Assembly (NCBI GenBank): GCA_023391175.1
Contig: JAEWBL010000631.1
Coordinates: forward strand, 1-13,717
Direction: 5' to 3'
Source of the DNA: Pseudomonadota bacterium
Lineage (GTDB): Bacteria > Pseudomonadota > Alphaproteobacteria > Rhizobiales > Xanthobacteraceae
Length of the DNA stretch: 13,717 nucleotides
This document shows positions 13,480 to 13,717 of this stretch, one piece after another (the first letter of the stretch is position 1; each line of letters begins with the position of its first letter). Below the pieces are notes generated by a model. That model made no database searches and was not told the origin of the DNA. It worked only from the letters and a program-made list of their open reading frames with translations. The position numbers and the translations under genes were made by a program.

Positions 13480-13717
13480 TCACGCGCGGCGCGTGGCCGG
13501 TGCGACGGGAAGGGTCCGGGACTGGCCGATGGCGAGGATCAGCAGCGCGCCGATGAGCGTCGTCCCGGCGAGCAGATAGAGGCCCGCCGACTGGGAAGCG
13601 AAGGCCGCCTCCGCCCAGGTCTTCACGTTCGGCGCCACGAAGCCGCCCAACGCGCCGAGCGAGTTGATGAGGGCGATGCCGCCCGCCGCCGCCACGCCGC
13701 CGAGATAGTCGGTGGGG
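13480..13717 (-). CDS. MFS transporter, C-terminal end (runs off right edge), probable RhmT-like
   Basis: Only about the last 78 codons are in the window. They read PTDYLGGVAAAGGIALINSL followed by GALGGFVAP, which fits the penultimate helix region of anion/sugar-acid (ACS-type) major facilitator permeases. A final hydrophobic helix follows (LYLLAGTTLIGALLILAIG), then a short Arg/Pro tail. The frame stays open through the window edge, so the gene begins outside. Its position directly upstream of rhmD matches the E. coli rhmT-rhmD layout, so L-rhamnonate import is likely by context; the fragment itself does not show specificity. Confidence 0.75.
   Translation of the reverse strand, partial: PTDYLGGVAAAGGIALINSLGALGGFVAPNVKTWAEAAFASQSAGLYLLAGTTLIGALLILAIGQSRTLPVAPATRRA

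Noticed and set aside
12120..13556. Large plus-strand open frame over the right end
   Set aside because: It is antisense to the well-supported rhmD gene and has an Asp/His/Val-rich shadow composition.
1..13717. CRISPR array, rRNA, tRNA, insertion sequence
   Set aside because: I saw no regularly spaced direct repeats, no rRNA-like or cloverleaf sequence, and no transposase; the only mobile-element trace is the integrase fragment at 11921-12062.

Overview
This window comes from a GC-rich bacterial chromosome. Codon use is strongly G/C-biased in the third position, several genes start with GTG, and the genes are packed into short-overlap operons. Together with the protein families present, this suggests an alphaproteobacterium, most plausibly of the Hyphomicrobiales (Xanthobacter/Azorhizobium/Bradyrhizobium-like). 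The taxonomic call is inference from style and gene content, not from a marker gene.

Left flank (1-1850, minus strand): the N-terminal two-thirds or less of a UbiD-family decarboxylase runs off the left edge. About 0.5 kb upstream of it lies a MarR-family regulator. The gap between them carries a sigma70-like minus-strand promoter whose spacer is filled by a perfect palindrome, a second perfect palindrome, several stable hairpins and an intrinsic terminator just before ubiD. It looks like a regulated leader or a small RNA rather than empty DNA.

Centre (1850-11918, plus strand): one long, tightly spaced gene set follows an AT-rich, palindrome-bearing promoter region. The order is GntR/FCD regulator, NitT/TauT-type ABC transporter (ATPase, permease, periplasmic binding protein), zinc-independent MDR oxidoreductase, PaaI-like hotdog thioesterase, glyoxalase-like (VOC) protein, acyl-CoA synthetase, a PLP enzyme of the cysteine synthase / cysteine desulfhydrase fold, and a cytoplasmic gamma-glutamyltransferase homologue. 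Three junctions are 4-base ATGA/GTGA overlaps and most others are short gaps. The simplest reading is a substrate-inducible uptake and catabolic operon: import of a small, probably anionic organic compound, CoA activation, reduction, thioester hydrolysis, and removal of an amino acid, sulfur or gamma-glutamyl moiety. The substrate cannot be read from the sequence, and I do not recognise this combination as a described pathway.

Right flank (11919-13717): behind the operon lies a start-less remnant of the arm-binding domain of a tyrosine integrase, marking an old integration event. On the minus strand follow a strong terminator, an L-rhamnonate dehydratase (RhmD) and, upstream of it, the C-terminal end of an MFS transporter. 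The latter two resemble the E. coli rhmT-rhmD arrangement for L-rhamnonate uptake and breakdown.
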